Positions 25,096-33,892 of a stretch of 64,000 bases of DNA are shown here, piece after piece (position 1 is the stretch's first letter; each line of letters begins with the position of its first letter). This DNA is from JAFDCJ01 sp964527835 (GTDB lineage: Bacteria; Desulfobacterota; Desulfobacteria; Desulfobacterales; JAFDCJ01). Location: the NCBI GenBank assembly GCA_964527835.1, contig CAZGNV010000011.1, positions 25,046-89,045 of the forward strand, read 5' to 3'. The notes beneath the pieces are model-generated. The model worked only from the letters and a program-made list of their open reading frames with translations, did no database searches and was not told the origin of the DNA. The position numbers were made by a program, and so were the translations under genes.

Positions 25096-25302
25096 GCCGG
25101 CGGATAAAAGCAGGCAGCAGTCCTAAAATCCATCCCCCTGCCTGCCAATGGAAGAGATCGGACTCCCCCTGCAGCCGGCCGACTGTCACCGCAGTTTTTT
25201 TGCTACCCTTCGGGTTTTAATTTTTTTTGCCGGGGGGGGTAGACAACGATCAATTGGTGTTTATTTTAACTGCTATTGATTACTATTTGCATCAACCAAA
25301 GT

Positions 25303-25333
25303 CTTCGGCAGAGGAATAGGTCCTGCCCCGAAG
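25303..25333 (+). other. 5' leader hairpin before the VWA-OmpA gene
   Basis: CTTCGGCAG and CTGCCCCGAAG can pair with a two-base bulge just upstream of the ribosome site AAAGGAG (25343-25349). It could protect the message or modulate translation. Nothing matches a known riboswitch. Confidence 0.4.
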
Positions 25334-25356
25334 CACAGCAAGAAAGGAGTGTCGTT

Positions 25357-26433
25357 ATGAAGAGAATGTATTTTGTATTTTTACTGGCAATTGCAATGGT
25401 CGTCCCGGCCGCGGTTCAAGCCGCCGAGATCATCACCGTCGAAGACATCGTCCAGAAGACCGTCGTTGAAGATCAGTTCATCAAGATGGCCGACAACTTT
25501 ATCATCCTGTTTGACACGTCCGCCTCCATGGGGGACCGCTGGAAAAAAGGAGCCACAAAATCAAAGCTTGATATCGCCAAGGAAATCCTGCAAAATGCCG
25601 CCAAACGGGTTCCGGACCTGGGCTACAATGCCGGCTTGTATACCTTTTCCCCCTTCAAGGCCGCTTATCCCATGGGGCCGTTTGATCCCCAGAAATACGG
25701 CCGGGCCATCGACGGCCTGACCACCCTCGCCCACGGCAACACCTTTCTGCCCAAGGCGCTTAGGGACCTCGAGCCGGTTTTAAAAGGCCTTTCCGGCAAA
25801 ACCGTGGTGTTCATCCTCAATGACGGCACTTACAGCAAGCTCGCCGATACAAAAGAGCCCGAAGATTACACCCGGGAATTTGCCGACAAATACAATGTGT
25901 GTTTTTACATGATCGGCCAGCCCTCGACCTACCCGGCCAAAAAAAGGCTTCAAGACATGGCCAAGGCCAATGCCTGCTCACGGTTCATTCCGTTTGAGCA
26001 GTTTGTCAACAACCCGGAATACACCACCGGTGCCCTGTACACGGTCAAAGCCACCGAGCGGATCGTGACGCTGACCGAAACCCGCATTGCCGGCGTCAAG
26101 ATCAACGACATCAACTTTGCATTCAACAGCGCCGTGGTGGAGCCGCAGTTCCAGAGCGAACTCAATGAGCTGGGTAAATTTCTGCAATCCCATCCCGACA
26201 CCTTTGTGCTGCTGGTGGGCTACACCGACAGTGTCGGCTCAGAGGAGTACAACCTGGGTCTGGGTCAGCGCAGGGCCGAGAGCGTCGCCACCTACCTGGC
26301 CGATAACTTCAACATCGCCCCGGATCGCATCGTCACCAACTGGTACGGGGAAGCCAATCCGATCGCTGACAATGCCACCGCCGAAGGCCGTGCGCAGAAC
26401 CGGCGGGTGGAAGTGGCGGTCGGCGGATTATAA
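25357..26433 (+). CDS. exported VWA-domain protein with C-terminal OmpA peptidoglycan-binding domain
   Basis: 358 residues from the ATG at 25357 (AAAGGAG 8 bases upstream). A signal peptide ends at VQAA. A von Willebrand A domain follows, with the MIDAS start DTSASMG near residue 52 and a later Asp-containing VFILNDGT. The C-terminal OmpA domain (about 235-358) holds GYTDSVGSEEYNLGLGQRRA and ends AQNRRVEVAV. It would sit in the periplasm, bound to peptidoglycan, with a metal-dependent ligand site. VWA plus OmpA in one chain is uncommon. A strong terminator follows. Confidence 0.85.
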   Translation: MKRMYFVFLLAIAMVVPAAVQAAEIITVEDIVQKTVVEDQFIKMADNFIILFDTSASMGDRWKKGATKSKLDIAKEILQNAAKRVPDLGYNAGLYTFSPFKAAYPMGPFDPQKYGRAIDGLTTLAHGNTFLPKALRDLEPVLKGLSGKTVVFILNDGTYSKLADTKEPEDYTREFADKYNVCFYMIGQPSTYPAKKRLQDMAKANACSRFIPFEQFVNNPEYTTGALYTVKATERIVTLTETRIAGVKINDINFAFNSAVVEPQFQSELNELGKFLQSHPDTFVLLVGYTDSVGSEEYNLGLGQRRAESVATYLADNFNIAPDRIVTNWYGEANPIADNATAEGRAQNRRVEVAVGGL

Positions 26434-26477
26434 GCCTGTCATAACCCGCTGCCGCAAGCGGCATAAACCATAACCGG

Positions 26478-26515
26478 GGCAACCGGCCAGAACCAGCGGC
26501 CGGTTGCCTTTTTTT
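26478..26515 (+). terminator. rho-independent terminator after the VWA-OmpA gene
   Basis: GGCAACCGGCC and GGCCGGTTGCC form a perfect 11-bp stem, followed directly by seven T residues. It is the clearest intrinsic terminator in the left half of the window. Confidence 0.9.
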
Positions 26516-26590
26516 GGTCCCCTGCAAAACCGCCCCCGCTGCAGCCGGCTGCGACGCATCCCGAACTGCGTTGCCCCGCTCATCAATCCT

Positions 26591-26781
26591 GACGCAATCG
26601 TAAAAAGTCAATTTTGAGCGACATCAACCCTTCTCGGAAAAAGAGCTGTGAGGGGTTGCGCGTTAAAAATCCCAAGCTGTTTGAGGAGCTGGCGACGAGT
26701 TCCTGGGATTTAGCGCAACCCCGCAACAGCTCCCGAAAAGGCTTGCTTAAGCGAAAAATTGAACTTTTTACGGCTTCATCA
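26591..26781. repeat. full copy of hairpin repeat family A
   Basis: About 190 bases. The ends CGTAAAAAGT and ACTTTTTACG are inverted. Inside, paired stretches include AATTTTGAGCG with CGAAAAATTG, GGGTTGCGCG with GCGCAACCCC, and ATCCCAAG with CTGGGAT around the GGAGCTGGCGACGAG loop region. It fills much of the 474-base gap between the VWA-OmpA and TM2 genes. No protein is encoded. The remaining 26782-26907 shows only AT-rich DNA that may hold the next promoter. Confidence 0.85.
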
Positions 26782-26907
26782 AAATTGATCGCCTTATGAA
26801 TTTCAATGTGCTAAAATCATCTCAACATCGGGGATTGTCATCCGGCAAGCTGGAAAATGATTAATTTTATTTAGGGCGCACTACATCGTTAAAAGCCTGC
26901 ATACCAA

Positions 26908-27939
26908 ATGATGAAGGCCAAAAATCACATCCCCCCACCACTGCCCCAAAACGCCCCCCACCCGACACCTGTCCCTGAAAAAGACATCAGCGTGCACCGG
27001 GCGTTTTTGTATGGCGCCGGCGCACCGGGGTTGGGGCAATATTATGCCGGCCGCCGCCTGCGGGGGGTGGCAACGGCAGTGGTGTTTGTTTTCTTCTGCG
27101 CCTGGTTCAGCTGGCGACTATTCGAAATCATGGGCGGCATCATGAGCCGGATTTTCGGCAGCCTCAACCAGATGACGCCCCTGGCCCTGCCCCAGATATC
27201 CTTCATTTCGCTGGCGGTTGCCTTTTTTGGAATGTATTTTATCTGGCTATGGGCCATGCTCGACGCCGTTGACGTGGCCGCAGCGCACCGGCGCCAAACC
27301 TCCGCCCCCTCCCAGACCAGCGCTTTCTGGGCGACGGCCATTTCCTGGTTCTGCCCCGGGGCCGGCCAGGTTTACACCGCTGAGCGCCGCTTCGGCCACC
27401 TTGTCTTTGCCGTCTACTTCCTGGCCATCCTGCTGACCGTGCCGGCCTATGTCCACCTGGTGCAGCACATGGTTGAGCTGGTCAAAAGCGGCCAGCTGTC
27501 GCCGGACCGGCCCCTGGAGGTTGTCGACATCATCCACGGGCTGATCACCCGGACAAATTACAGCTTCGGCAAACTGCTGCAGGCTTTTCTGCGCTGTTTT
27601 GCCGTGGCGGCCGCCATCGACGCCCTGGCCCGGGGTCCGCTGCAAACAGACACCCGCTGGTCACGACCATCCACGGCCAATGCATTGGCGCTTGCCGGGC
27701 TCGGCTGGCTGTGTCCCGGCGCCGCGCAGCTGCTGCAGGCGCGCCGGCAACCCGGCTGGATCATTTTCGCCGCCTATATCGCCAGCCGTGCGCTCATCGG
27801 GCTGTTGCTCGCCACCGATCTGATCACCGTTGCCCAGGTCGATCGCGCCGCCTGGATTCCTGTGGTGCTGCAATGGGGGGCGATGGCCGAGGCTGTGGTC
27901 TGGATGATGGCCCACCGCCGGCGTCAATCAATTCATTGA
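26908..27939 (+). CDS. polytopic membrane protein with three TM2-like repeats
   Basis: 343 residues. A Pro-rich N-terminus is followed by three units, each opening with a glycine turn and tyrosine- or arginine-rich loop: APGLGQYYAGRRLRG (about 35-49), CPGAGQVYTAERRFGH (about 151-166) and CPGAAQLLQARRQPGW (about 269-284). Each is followed by hydrophobic helices, giving about six to eight transmembrane segments. The motif resembles TM2 domains, normally present once. Function unknown. Triplication within one chain suggests internal duplication. No neighbour explains its role. Confidence 0.75.
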   Translation: MMKAKNHIPPPLPQNAPHPTPVPEKDISVHRAFLYGAGAPGLGQYYAGRRLRGVATAVVFVFFCAWFSWRLFEIMGGIMSRIFGSLNQMTPLALPQISFISLAVAFFGMYFIWLWAMLDAVDVAAAHRRQTSAPSQTSAFWATAISWFCPGAGQVYTAERRFGHLVFAVYFLAILLTVPAYVHLVQHMVELVKSGQLSPDRPLEVVDIIHGLITRTNYSFGKLLQAFLRCFAVAAAIDALARGPLQTDTRWSRPSTANALALAGLGWLCPGAAQLLQARRQPGWIIFAAYIASRALIGLLLATDLITVAQVDRAAWIPVVLQWGAMAEAVVWMMAHRRRQSIH

Positions 27940-27949
27940 ACCTTGATGA

Positions 27950-27996
27950 AATCGTAAAAAGTCGATTTTCTCGCTTAAGCAAGCCTTTGCGGGACC
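27950..27996. repeat. end fragment of hairpin repeat family A
   Basis: CGTAAAAAGTCGATTTTCTCG plus the TTAAGCAAGCCTTTGCGGGA segment match the family A terminus. It lies in the short gap between the TM2-like gene and the convergent recD2 stop. Confidence 0.7.
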
Positions 27997-27997
27997 A

Positions 27998-30187
27998 TCA
28001 ACCTTGTTGTTGCAGCCGATAGCGCAGCATGGTGAAGCGCCGGCGAGTCTTGTTGTTGTGGACGGCGATGGCCAGGGCTTTTTTGCTTCCCACGATCACC
28101 ACCAGGTCTTTGCCGCGGGTAACCGCCGTGTAAAGCAGGTTGCGCTGCAGCAGGATATAGTGCTGGGTGACAAGGGGGATGATCACCGCGGGGTATTCGG
28201 ACCCCTGGGATTTGTGGACCGACACCGCGTAGGCGGCCACGATCTCATCCAGATCACTGAAATCATACTCCACCGGACGACCGTCAAAACTGATGACCAC
28301 CTGCCGCTCCGCCCAATTGATGGCGGCGATGCGGCCGATATCACCATTGAAAACTTCCCGCTCGTAGTTATTGCGCACCTGCATCACCTTGTCATCGACC
28401 CGGAAGGTCTGTTCCGCCCGGCTCACCCCTTCCTCCCCCGGATTCAAGGCCTGCTGCAGCCGGCGGTTGAGGTTGGCGGCGCCCACCACTCCCCGATGCA
28501 TGGGGGTCAGCACCTGGATGTCCTCGACCGGATCAAGTCCGAACCGCCGCGGGATGCGCTGCCGACACAACTGGACGATGATCTCCAGCACCCGGTCAGG
28601 GTCGTCCTGCTCGATGAAATAAAAGTCCGCGGGCGGATCGGCATCATCGCCGCCATCAAATGCCGGCACAATGCCCTGGTTGATCCTGTGGGCGTTGACC
28701 ACGATTCGGCTGGTCTGCGCCTGGCGGAAGATCCTGTCAAGGGTCACCACCGGCACCACGGCCGATGCGATGATGTCGTTGAGCACATTGCCGGCGCCCA
28801 CCGACGGCAGTTGATGGACATCGCCCACCAGAATCAGGGTGGCGGTTGCCGGAACCGCCCTGAGCAGATGATACATCAAGACCGTGTCGATCATCGAGGC
28901 TTCATCGACAATGAGCACGTCGCACTTCAACGGCCGTTCGGCGTTGCGCTGGAAGCCGCCTTTCTGCAGGCTGTATTCCAGCAGGCGGTGAATGGTCATG
29001 GCGTCAAAGCCGGTGGTTTCGCTCATCCGTTTGGCGGCCCGCCCGGTCGGCGCGGCCAGCAGGATGCGGGGGGTGAGCCTGGAAAATATCTTCAACACCG
29101 CGTTAATGATGGTGGTCTTGCCGGTACCCGGGCCGCCGGTGATCACCAGGCACTTGCTTTCAATGGCCTGGCGCACGGCCCTGACCTGGTTGTCGGCCAG
29201 GGTGATGGCAAGCTGCCGCTGAACCCAGGCGACCGCCCTGTCCATTTGGATTTCACGAATCGAGCGGGGAGCCTGCAGTAATTTTTTCAGGCTCCTGGAA
29301 ATTCCGGTTTCGCACAGATGATACTTTGCCAGAAATACGGCCTTGTTGTTTTTTTCAAAGTCTGTGTCAGTCGCGTTCAGATCCTCGATGACGATTTTAC
29401 GTTCCAGTGCAAGGACCGCAAGGGCCCGGGTCACAGGTTCGCGCCCGACTTCCAGAATCTCAACACTTTTTTCGACCAGCAGCCCGTATGGATAGTAAAC
29501 ATGACCCTCGTCGCACAGCTGCTGGAGAACATAAAGAATGCCGGCCTGTATTCTGACCGCCGAATCTCTGGCAAAGCCAAGTTTGGCGGCAATCCGGTCG
29601 GCGGTCACAAACCCGATGCCGAAAATGTCGGTCGCCAGCCGGTAGGGATTTTCTTTTACGATCGCGATGGAGCGCTGGCCGTACTGTTTAAAAATCTTGG
29701 TGGCATAGCCTGAGCTGACGCCGTGGCCCTGCAAAAAAAGCATCACGTCACGTATTTCCCGCTGGGCCTGCCAGGCCGCCGCGATGCTGGCGATGCGTTT
29801 TTTGCCGATTCCCTGGACTTCAGCCAGTCGCTGAATATGGTTTTCGATGATCTCCAGGGTGTTCTTGCCGAAGCGCTGCACAATGCGCCCAGCCATGACC
29901 GGACCCAATCCCTTGATCAGGCCCGAGCCGAGGTACTTGCGAATGCCGGCGACCGTGGCTGGAACCCGGGTCCGGTACTCGCTGATCTTGAACTGCTCGC
30001 CGAAGCGGGGATGCAATGTCCACTGACCGTGCATGTCGAGGATTTCACCGGGCATGGGGGCCATCAGGGTGCCGACCACCGTCACCAGGTCCCGCCGACC
30101 GCGCACCCGCACCCGGGCGATGGTAAACCCGTTTTCCTCGTTGGTGTACGTGATGCGTTCTATTTGTCCGGACAGGTTGTCAGGCAT
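27998..30187 (-). CDS. recD2: RecD2-type ATP-dependent DNA helicase
   Basis: 729 residues. The long N-terminal region (about 1-330) contains the helix-hairpin-helix pair of RecD2 (GLGPVMAGRIVQRFG and VQGIGKKRIASI). Helicase motifs: Walker A GGPGTGKTT near 352, Walker B VDEASM, a glutamine-rich motif GDVHQLPSVG, and C-terminal VHKSQGSEYPAVI. RecD2 is a 5'-3' helicase not bound to RecBC, active in repair and replication-fork stability. The ATG at 30187 is followed upstream by a B repeat, with no clear ribosome site. Confidence 0.93.
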   Translation of the reverse strand: MPDNLSGQIERITYTNEENGFTIARVRVRGRRDLVTVVGTLMAPMPGEILDMHGQWTLHPRFGEQFKISEYRTRVPATVAGIRKYLGSGLIKGLGPVMAGRIVQRFGKNTLEIIENHIQRLAEVQGIGKKRIASIAAAWQAQREIRDVMLFLQGHGVSSGYATKIFKQYGQRSIAIVKENPYRLATDIFGIGFVTADRIAAKLGFARDSAVRIQAGILYVLQQLCDEGHVYYPYGLLVEKSVEILEVGREPVTRALAVLALERKIVIEDLNATDTDFEKNNKAVFLAKYHLCETGISRSLKKLLQAPRSIREIQMDRAVAWVQRQLAITLADNQVRAVRQAIESKCLVITGGPGTGKTTIINAVLKIFSRLTPRILLAAPTGRAAKRMSETTGFDAMTIHRLLEYSLQKGGFQRNAERPLKCDVLIVDEASMIDTVLMYHLLRAVPATATLILVGDVHQLPSVGAGNVLNDIIASAVVPVVTLDRIFRQAQTSRIVVNAHRINQGIVPAFDGGDDADPPADFYFIEQDDPDRVLEIIVQLCRQRIPRRFGLDPVEDIQVLTPMHRGVVGAANLNRRLQQALNPGEEGVSRAEQTFRVDDKVMQVRNNYEREVFNGDIGRIAAINWAERQVVISFDGRPVEYDFSDLDEIVAAYAVSVHKSQGSEYPAVIIPLVTQHYILLQRNLLYTAVTRGKDLVVIVGSKKALAIAVHNNKTRRRFTMLRYRLQQQG

Positions 30188-30220
30188 TGCTTGAATACCG
30201 CACTAACGGCCTCCATAAAA

Positions 30221-30434
30221 GCCGGCGTGAATTGGCCCGCCCATGATATTTTCTTCCAACCGGTATGAAATTAAGCCATTGCTGCGTGTCCCTTGTTTGG
30301 GACGAGGCCCTATCTCCTGCTAAATTGAATGGGTCCCGTGCCATGCATCCCAAACAAGGGACACTGCGAAAATAGGGAGCCGGGGAGTATCATACCGGTT
30401 TACAGAAAACACCATCCGCCGGCCAATTCAAACC
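30221..30434. repeat. full copy of hairpin repeat family B
   Basis: About 214 bases. Outer arms: GTGAATTGGCC with GGCCAATTCA, and ACCGGTATGA with TCATACCGGT. Inner arms: GTGTCCCTTGTTTGGGA with TCCCAAACAAGGGACAC. The near-identical copy at 37678-37890 keeps all these features. It lies between the rhomboid stop and the recD2 start. Confidence 0.88.
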
Positions 30435-30467
30435 TTCATTAGATTTCATTTCCCCGCCATTTTGGCC

Positions 30468-31322
30468 CTAAACGAGGTGCTGAAACCATATATAATAGGT
30501 GGCCGTGCCCACAGCCCACAACAGCACCAGCAATGTCAGCGCCGCACAGGCAGCGGCTAATATTTTATGCAATAACGTTTCATTTTTCTTTTCCCGGTAC
30601 CCCAGCAGCCAGCCGCCGGCAAGTCCCGAAAAAATTCCGCCGCCGTGGGCCCAGTTGTTGATCCCCGGCACCAGCAGTCCGAAAACAAACAAGAAGACCA
30701 CCCAGCCGGCAATCTGCCGGTACAGGGCCCTGCCGTACACGCCACCGCGGCTTTTGCCGTAAAACAGGATGGCGCCCACCAGCCCGCAAACAGAGGCCGA
30801 GGCACCGATGGTCCAGTGCACCCCGGCCAGGTAGGAAACCAGGTAGCCGACGATCCCGGCCAGGCTGTAAATGATGAACATCCGGCAGGCCCCGAATTCG
30901 CGGTTGACCAGCGGCGCCAGCTGCCGCAAGGCCAGCATGTTGAAAAAGATATGCAATATCCCCCCGTGCAGGTAACCGGCTGAAACCAGGGTCCAGTAAC
31001 GGTGAAAATGGTTTATGGGAACCGTGCCGGTGGCGCCCAGCAGCTCGAGTGCCGGCCCGGAAGGCGACAGAAAAGTCAAGGGATTCAATGACAGGCCGAT
31101 TTTGCCGGGATTCAACAGGATGGAAAGCACGAACATCGACACGTTGACAACGATGATGGCATTGACCACCCGGTTGGGGTCGCGCAGACCGCGTATCCAG
31201 AAATTGTTTTTAAGCCGGGAGCCCGGACGCACCGTCCCACAGTAAGGACACTTGGGTTCGTCGCGGCTGATGAGCTTGCCGCAGCTGGGACACAAAATGG
31301 AGTTTCGCCGGTTGGCGTTCAA
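30468..31322 (-). CDS. rhomboid-family intramembrane serine protease with N-terminal zinc ribbon
   Basis: 284 residues, TTG start at 31322 with AGGAGG about 8 bases upstream. Residues 11-28 form a zinc ribbon (CPSCGKL then CPYCGTV). Then come about six or seven transmembrane helices. Rhomboid hallmarks: HGGILHIFFNML (oxyanion His/Asn), GASASVCG with the nucleophilic Ser near 176, and NWAHGGG with the catalytic His near 224. It cleaves transmembrane substrates within the inner membrane. The gene starts 19 bases after the WYL regulator and probably shares its transcript. Confidence 0.92.
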   Translation of the reverse strand: MNANRRNSILCPSCGKLISRDEPKCPYCGTVRPGSRLKNNFWIRGLRDPNRVVNAIIVVNVSMFVLSILLNPGKIGLSLNPLTFLSPSGPALELLGATGTVPINHFHRYWTLVSAGYLHGGILHIFFNMLALRQLAPLVNREFGACRMFIIYSLAGIVGYLVSYLAGVHWTIGASASVCGLVGAILFYGKSRGGVYGRALYRQIAGWVVFLFVFGLLVPGINNWAHGGGIFSGLAGGWLLGYREKKNETLLHKILAAACAALTLLVLLWAVGTATYYIWFQHLV

Positions 31323-31340
31323 TTAAAAACCTCCTGCTGA

Positions 31341-32333
31341 TCAGACATCGGAAACTGCCTGCATATTGCTTAACATCGCCTCGGCCTCCTGCCGCATTTC
31401 CCGGCGCAGCGACGGCGGAGCTAAAACCACGGCCCGGGCGCCCCACTTCAACAGCCAGAACTTGATCTCCGCGGTGCCGGCCACCTGGACTTCAAACAGG
31501 AGGGAACCATCGGGCAGGGTTTCGATGCGCTGGCTCGCATGCCAGACCTTTTCCTTGATGTATTCGGCAACCTCCGGCGCAAAGCGCACCCGAACCGTAA
31601 CCGGCTTGCCCTGAAAAACACCGAAACTGGCTTTCATGAAGTCATCAATGTCGAAATCGACAGGGAATTCGAAGGATTCAGCGGTCTGCTCGAGCTCCTT
31701 GATGCGATCCAATGCAAATATCCGGATATCCTCCCGCAGGCCACAATTTCCAATCAGGTAGAATGTGCCGTCAAAAAACCATATTTTATAAGGGGCCACC
31801 TTGCGCCGGGTCAGCTTTTTACGGCTCATGGTGTAATACGCAATTTGAATGGTTTTTTTTTGCGTCACTGCCTGGCTGATGCGCTCGATCATATCCCGCA
31901 ATTTACCCACCCGCCTGTAAGGTTTGGATATCACCGTCAGGCTTTGCTCGATACGCGACAGATAGGCAAGGTACTCGGGGGCCAGGGTGGCCTTGATTTT
32001 TTCAAACAGTGATTCCAGGGAATCATAAAAGACGGTGTCGCGCAGCACCCCCATCATTGAGCGGCTGAAATAAAGCGCCATCAACTCGGTCGGGCTGAGT
32101 GGCAGCGGGATGTTTTTGCCAACCGTATCCAGCAGCGACCAGGTGCTTCTGCCGGCTGTCTTTTCCGTGTAAAGGGGAAATCCAGCGGCCTGCAGCGCTT
32201 CAAGGTCACGATACACGGTACGCCAGCCGCATCCAACAACCGTGGCCAACTCCGCCGCGGACTTGCCCTGGCGGGAGGCCAGCAGGGTTTGAATGATTTT
32301 CCACTGACGGGCCAATTGGTCTCCGCGTGCCAT
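31341..32333 (-). CDS. WYL-domain transcriptional regulator (HTH + WYL)
   Basis: 330 residues from the ATG at 32333 (AAGGAGG 6 bases upstream). The N-terminal DeoR-like HTH reads SAAELATVVGCGWRTVYRDLEAL. The WYL domain covers about 140-225 (VAPYKIWFFDGTFYLIG), where the usual W-Y-L order is changed. A WCX-like C-terminus follows. WYL proteins sense nucleic-acid or small ligands and often control DNA-repair or defence genes. It is divergent from two small genes and upstream of the rhomboid protease. A near-consensus promoter lies 60 bases upstream. Confidence 0.9.
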   Translation of the reverse strand: MARGDQLARQWKIIQTLLASRQGKSAAELATVVGCGWRTVYRDLEALQAAGFPLYTEKTAGRSTWSLLDTVGKNIPLPLSPTELMALYFSRSMMGVLRDTVFYDSLESLFEKIKATLAPEYLAYLSRIEQSLTVISKPYRRVGKLRDMIERISQAVTQKKTIQIAYYTMSRKKLTRRKVAPYKIWFFDGTFYLIGNCGLREDIRIFALDRIKELEQTAESFEFPVDFDIDDFMKASFGVFQGKPVTVRVRFAPEVAEYIKEKVWHASQRIETLPDGSLLFEVQVAGTAEIKFWLLKWGARAVVLAPPSLRREMRQEAEAMLSNMQAVSDV

Positions 32334-32392
32334 CAACAGCCTCCTTGGGGGTACAGGAACCGCTGGGCCCCTTACCTGAGATCCCCGTGCTG

Positions 32393-32421
32393 ATTAAAGA
32401 ACGTTTCACAAATCCAGTCAA
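32393..32421 (-). promoter_or_regulatory. sigma70-type promoter for the WYL-rhomboid unit
   Basis: On the minus strand TTGACT (32421-32416), 17 bases, TTTAAT (32398-32393), about 60 bases before the ATG at 32333. Confidence 0.7.
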
Positions 32422-32578
32422 GGGCAACACTCTTTTTTTAAAAAACTGAATCCGGTTTGTCCGGATCTGACAATCGGTTGTGTTAATCTGAAAAACAATG
32501 ACCCGCAGAGCCACCAGACGGCAAAAGACAACACCAAAAAATCAAACCCGAAAGCATCTCTTAGAAAGGAGGAATATG

Positions 32579-32752
32579 ATGACAACCTGCAGCACTTATC
32601 CGGATTATGACGACTGTTATGAGTACCATGGCAACACCACCATTGAGCTGACCCGCAAACAGGATGGCATCGTCATCTGGCGCGACTGGATTCTTTTCGA
32701 CTCGGTTGAAGAGGCCGCCGAATTTTTCAACGCCTCCGGCGGGGTTCATTAA
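32579..32752 (+). CDS. small acidic protein of unknown function
   Basis: 57 residues, from the second of two adjacent ATGs (32576, 32579), which lies 6 bases after AAAGGAGG. It is acidic and aromatic: YPDYDDCYEYHG at the N-terminus, then IVIWRDWILFDSVEEAAEFF, which looks like a strand-helix unit. No signal peptide or membrane helix. No family recognised. The strong ribosome site and the next gene 33 bases on, also with a good site, argue that it is real. Confidence 0.7.
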   Translation: MTTCSTYPDYDDCYEYHGNTTIELTRKQDGIVIWRDWILFDSVEEAAEFFNASGGVH

Positions 32753-32785
32753 AAAACCGGCAACATCATCGGAAAGGAGCTGACA

Positions 32786-33127
32786 GTGAAAGGGGAACAT
32801 GTCGTCGGCATCGGATGCTTTGCAAGGCCGGCCACCCTGAAACGGGTATTTCAGAAAATGATCAGCAACTGGGCCCCGGCAACCATCGAGTCCCTGGGAG
32901 CCGCAACGGCAGAGAAAATTTTCGGGCAGGGGGATGTCAGGCAGCCCGATTTATCCGTCTCCGGCGCTGCCGCGGAAGGCCCGGCTCAGCTCGTTTACAA
33001 CCTTGAAAGCAGGCAGATCACCGGTTTTTTTCTGTCACAAAAAGGGCAGCGCCTGAAACTGACTGTATTTGCAAGGGGACAGCGCGCACAGCGCCAGCGA
33101 TACCTGCTCACCCTGGAAGATGCCTGA
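32786..33127 (+). CDS. small protein of unknown function
   Basis: 113 residues from a GTG with GGAG 7 bases upstream. It is basic, soluble and has no known motif. The C-terminus (ITGFFLSQKGQRLKLTVFARG) looks like beta strands. It probably forms a two-gene unit with the 57-residue protein, divergent from the WYL regulator. It ends 8 bases from the convergent cytochrome stop. I do not recognise the family. Confidence 0.65.
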   Translation: MKGEHVVGIGCFARPATLKRVFQKMISNWAPATIESLGAATAEKIFGQGDVRQPDLSVSGAAAEGPAQLVYNLESRQITGFFLSQKGQRLKLTVFARGQRAQRQRYLLTLEDA

Positions 33128-33134
33128 GTCCGGC

Positions 33135-33620
33135 CTATTCTTCCGGCTGGTGGCATCCCCGGCACAGGGTCGGGCCGGTATCAGGCAGCTTTTCCTTGAT
33201 CGTCCGGCCGGACATTTCCAGTTGCTTCCTGGCAATTTTCATTTCTTTGTGGCAGCCGATGCACATTTTGTGAAAAGCGGTCTTGTAATAAGCAACAGCC
33301 TCATCCTCATCCACGGCGCCCTTCTGGGATCGCGTCGGTGCGACGGTGCCGTCATGACAGCCGGAAGTGGTGCAACCGACAATGGGTTCATCCAGTTCCC
33401 ATTGGTGGTGGCAGGTTTGACAGTTGAAACGGAAATGGGTGGGATGGGGAAATGGGACAGCCGGTCGTACGGCTTCCACGGATTCCGGGGCGCTGAGCTC
33501 TATGGTGCCCATGGGGACGGACATCTCTTCATCGCTTTGACCGGAAACAATCATTGCATTGCCAAAAACCAGCGCCAGCAGCAGACAAAAACCGCCAATA
33601 ATAAGCTTTTTCATCCTCAT
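33135..33620 (-). CDS. periplasmic tetraheme c-type cytochrome (class III-like)
   Basis: 161 residues (159 from the ATG at 33614). A signal peptide spans about 1-28. Heme-binding motifs: CQTCH (67-71), CTTSGCH (83-89, a CX4CH site), CIGCH (120-124) and CRGCH (153-157). Candidate distal ligands are His59, His62, His72 and His117. Four hemes with a CX4CH site are typical of the cytochrome c3/c7 class in sulfate reducers, which carry periplasmic electrons between hydrogenases or formate dehydrogenases and membrane complexes. No partner is adjacent. Confidence 0.88.
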   Translation of the reverse strand: MRMKKLIIGGFCLLLALVFGNAMIVSGQSDEEMSVPMGTIELSAPESVEAVRPAVPFPHPTHFRFNCQTCHHQWELDEPIVGCTTSGCHDGTVAPTRSQKGAVDEDEAVAYYKTAFHKMCIGCHKEMKIARKQLEMSGRTIKEKLPDTGPTLCRGCHQPEE

Positions 33621-33892
33621 CCCCCTTCACATCGTTTTCTATTTTTAAAATAATGAAACTCTTTACGGGTTCATAAAATTTAAGTGCAAATTAATGCGCT
33701 AAATTTAAGAAAATTTCAACTAAAAAATGATGAATTTGAAAAAAACCGCCTGCAGGGGGCCGCCTTGATCCGAAAACCGAGGACAGCAAACGCCGGGGGA
33801 CTGGGTGATGAATTGCAGCGGATGGCCGAATTGTGCTTTATTTTAGAAAAAAATCGCATTATAGTGTTGGCAAGCGGCAAATGGAGAACTCC

